Shown here: positions 12,667 through 13,859 of the stretch, piece after piece
Layout of the letters: each line of letters begins with the position of its first letter
Position numbering within the stretch: the stretch's first letter is position 1
Assembly (NCBI RefSeq): GCF_001557115.1
Contig: NZ_LSKQ01000175.1
Coordinates: 1 to 13,859 of the forward strand
From: Erythrobacter sp. CCH5-A1
GTDB taxonomy: Bacteria > Pseudomonadota > Alphaproteobacteria > Sphingomonadales > Sphingomonadaceae
Direction: 5' to 3'
DNA length: 13,859 bases
Program-made: the position numbers and the translations under genes
Notes under the pieces: generated by a model
What the model was told of the DNA's origin: nothing
The model's input: only the letters and a program-made list of their open reading frames with translations
Database searches by the model: none

Positions 12667-13293
12667 TCAAACGACCCTTTTCAATTCGCTGAAGGCGCCG
12701 TCGACGCGCAGGGTGACGGTTACGGTTCCCGAGGAACGATTGCGCCAGAACCAACCGTGCTTACCGTCAAACGCAGCGACCAACTCGCCCTGCTGACCAG
12801 TCGATTGCTGACCCTTTTCATAGCCATGATAGGCGATCCCAGGAGCATCCGCGTGGGTATCGAAATTGACATGGCCGCCATCGACGGACCAGTTGAACGC
12901 AATGCGGGCGCCTTTCTGCATCGCCGCCTTGATCTCTGCCCCCTCGCCCGGCGCCAGTGTAACCTGCATGGTTTCAGACCGCGCTGCGGCTGTGGGCGCA
13001 TCCGAAGCCGTCTGTGCACCCGCACCCTGCGCAGCCGGGCCGGCAGTAGAGGCTGTCGCTGAGGCAGTGGCAACAGCGTCGGTCGCCGCCTCTTTTGCCA
13101 ACTGCGCCTTGATCTCACCCATCTGGGTCAGACCGAGCGAGCGGCCCACGCCCGTAGGATCAATTGCGTATTCGGATGGAAGCACGATGGTAGTCAGGAT
13201 CACGGCTGATGCCGCCAAGGCGAACGCAGTGGCACCCATCAATTGGCGATTGCTGGGAAGGTCTTCCATCTTCGGACGTTGGGAATTGAACAT
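12667..13293 (-). CDS. Single-pass membrane-anchored protein with soluble C-terminal domain
   Basis: The 208-residue protein has a short cytoplasmic N-terminus (MFNSQRPKMEDLPSNRQLMG), one hydrophobic helix (about 21-38) and then an exported part. An Ala/Thr-rich linker (about 65-106) leads to a compact C-terminal domain (107-206) with QVTLAPGEGAEIKAAMQKGA, FNWSVDGGHVNFDTH, HGYEK and WFWRNRSSGTVTVTLRV, which suggests a beta-sandwich facing the periplasm. Similar 'transmembrane anchor' proteins occur next to HupE/UreJ and metal efflux genes in proteobacteria. Several His (141, 147, 156, 179) could bind metal. The frame is open upstream, but the ATG at 13291-13293 has AGGAG seven bases before it. 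It lies 23 bases after the HupE-like gene and eight before the MFS gene. Exact function is not known. Confidence 0.78.
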   Translation of the reverse strand: MFNSQRPKMEDLPSNRQLMGATAFALAASAVILTTIVLPSEYAIDPTGVGRSLGLTQMGEIKAQLAKEAATDAVATASATASTAGPAAQGAGAQTASDAPTAAARSETMQVTLAPGEGAEIKAAMQKGARIAFNWSVDGGHVNFDTHADAPGIAYHGYEKGQQSTGQQGELVAAFDGKHGWFWRNRSSGTVTVTLRVDGAFSELKRVV

Positions 13294-13316
13294 AAATCGC
13301 TCCTGGAATTGTTCTA

Positions 13317-13859
13317 TCAGCTGACGGCAAAACCGGCCAATTGATACCCGACCAGCACGAAGCCGGCGGTCATCAGCAAGGTGTTGGCGGCAAAAGCGTG
13401 GCGCATGAAACTGGCAGTCCGGCGCCAATATCCCATCACAATCAGGATCGCGCCAAGCGCCAGCAGCTGGCCAATCTCCACCCCGATGTTGAAAGCGATC
13501 AGATTGGGGATGAGGCCATCTTGCGCAATTTCAAACTCGATGATCTTGGTGGCGAGGCCGAACCCGTGGAAGAACCCGAACACCAGGGTCGCAGCCTTTG
13601 TGTTGGGCTGAACACCGAACCAGCGCTGGTAGGCACCGAGGTTGTCGAGCGCCTTGTAGACCACCGACAGACCGATAATCGCGTCGATCAGATAGGCGTT
13701 GGCGCTGATCCCGGTCAGCACGCCAAACAGCAGCGTGGTGGAGTGGCCGATCGCGAACAAGGTCACATAGATGCCGACGTCTTTCATCCGATAAAGGAAG
13801 AAAATGAAGCGGCCCCCGAATTCCCCGGACAGGACCTCACACTTATGTAAGAGTGAGGA
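13317..13859 (-). CDS. HupE/UreJ-type membrane protein, 5' end outside the window
   Basis: The visible 180 residues are the C-terminal part of a multi-pass membrane protein; the frame stays open to the window's right edge, so the start and perhaps the first helix are missing. Signature stretches are LFAIGHSTTLLFG (residues 34-46 of the visible part), FGFFHGFGLAT (94-104) and AFNIGVEIGQLLALG (122-136). These match the second HupE/UreJ family (HupE_UreJ_2), small proteins linked to nickel or cobalt uptake or hydrogenase/urease metal supply and often seen beside metal resistance genes. About five hydrophobic segments can be seen. An ATG at 13785-13787 is internal: the upstream codons (GGRFIFFLYR) continue family-like sequence. 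It is the first visible gene of the metal-type operon. Family is fairly sure; the transported ion is not. Confidence 0.85.
   Translation of the reverse strand, partial: SSLLHKCEVLSGEFGGRFIFFLYRMKDVGIYVTLFAIGHSTTLLFGVLTGISANAYLIDAIIGLSVVYKALDNLGAYQRWFGVQPNTKAATLVFGFFHGFGLATKIIEFEIAQDGLIPNLIAFNIGVEIGQLLALGAILIVMGYWRRTASFMRHAFAANTLLMTAGFVLVGYQLAGFAVS

Noticed and set aside
1..13859. tRNA, rRNA, CRISPR arrays, riboswitches of known type and insertion sequences.
   Set aside because: No cloverleaf, spaced repeats, conserved ribosomal stretches, transposase motifs or paired terminal repeats were found by reading both strands.

Overview
The window looks like part of a plasmid or an integrative/conjugative element from a GC-rich alphaproteobacterium, most likely a sphingomonad (Novosphingobium, Sphingobium or Erythrobacter type). 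The grounds are the high GC content, the codon use, and the combination of a large ParB-like protein, an ArdC-type antirestriction protein, DUF3768- and DUF7007-like proteins, a YefM/YoeB module and a metal-type MFS/HupE cluster. This is inference from gene content; no 16S rRNA or replication gene is present. Every supported gene except one (4261-4758) is read leftward on the minus strand.

Right edge to about 11.3 kb: a leftward operon of a HupE/UreJ-type membrane protein (its 5' end lies beyond the window), a single-pass membrane-anchored protein, and an MFS exporter with a histidine-rich C-terminal tail. Together they suggest metal (possibly nickel/cobalt) handling. A weak intrinsic terminator sits at the end of the MFS gene. 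About 490 bases (10838-11324) follow without a convincing gene but with two marked palindromes. This appears to be the seam between metal cargo and element genes.

10.8 to 5.75 kb: a 697-residue ParB-like protein with no ParA beside it, then a strong intrinsic terminator placed just before the ribosome binding site of ardC. After ardC come four tightly packed genes of unknown function (130, 213, 207 and 66 residues). This resembles the accessory or establishment genes of conjugative elements.

5.7 to 4.78 kb: a compact toxin-antitoxin operon with its own promoter and operator (yefM-yoeB), followed after 14 bases by an Xre/MbcA/ParS-like antitoxin-type protein that lacks its usual RES toxin. 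A lone rightward gene with a good sigma70-like promoter converges on this operon.

4.2 kb to the left edge: a cassette of a Cys/His plus PD-(D/E)XK-like protein (probably DUF1173-like), a DUF7007-like protein, a GHKL-type ATPase and a short DUF3768 protein. The most unusual non-coding signal is a recurring leader before four leftward genes: a G-run tract on the coding strand followed at once by an inverted repeat that abuts or encloses the ribosome binding site. It suggests shared post-transcriptional control of otherwise dispersed genes. No tRNA, rRNA, CRISPR array or intact insertion sequence was seen.
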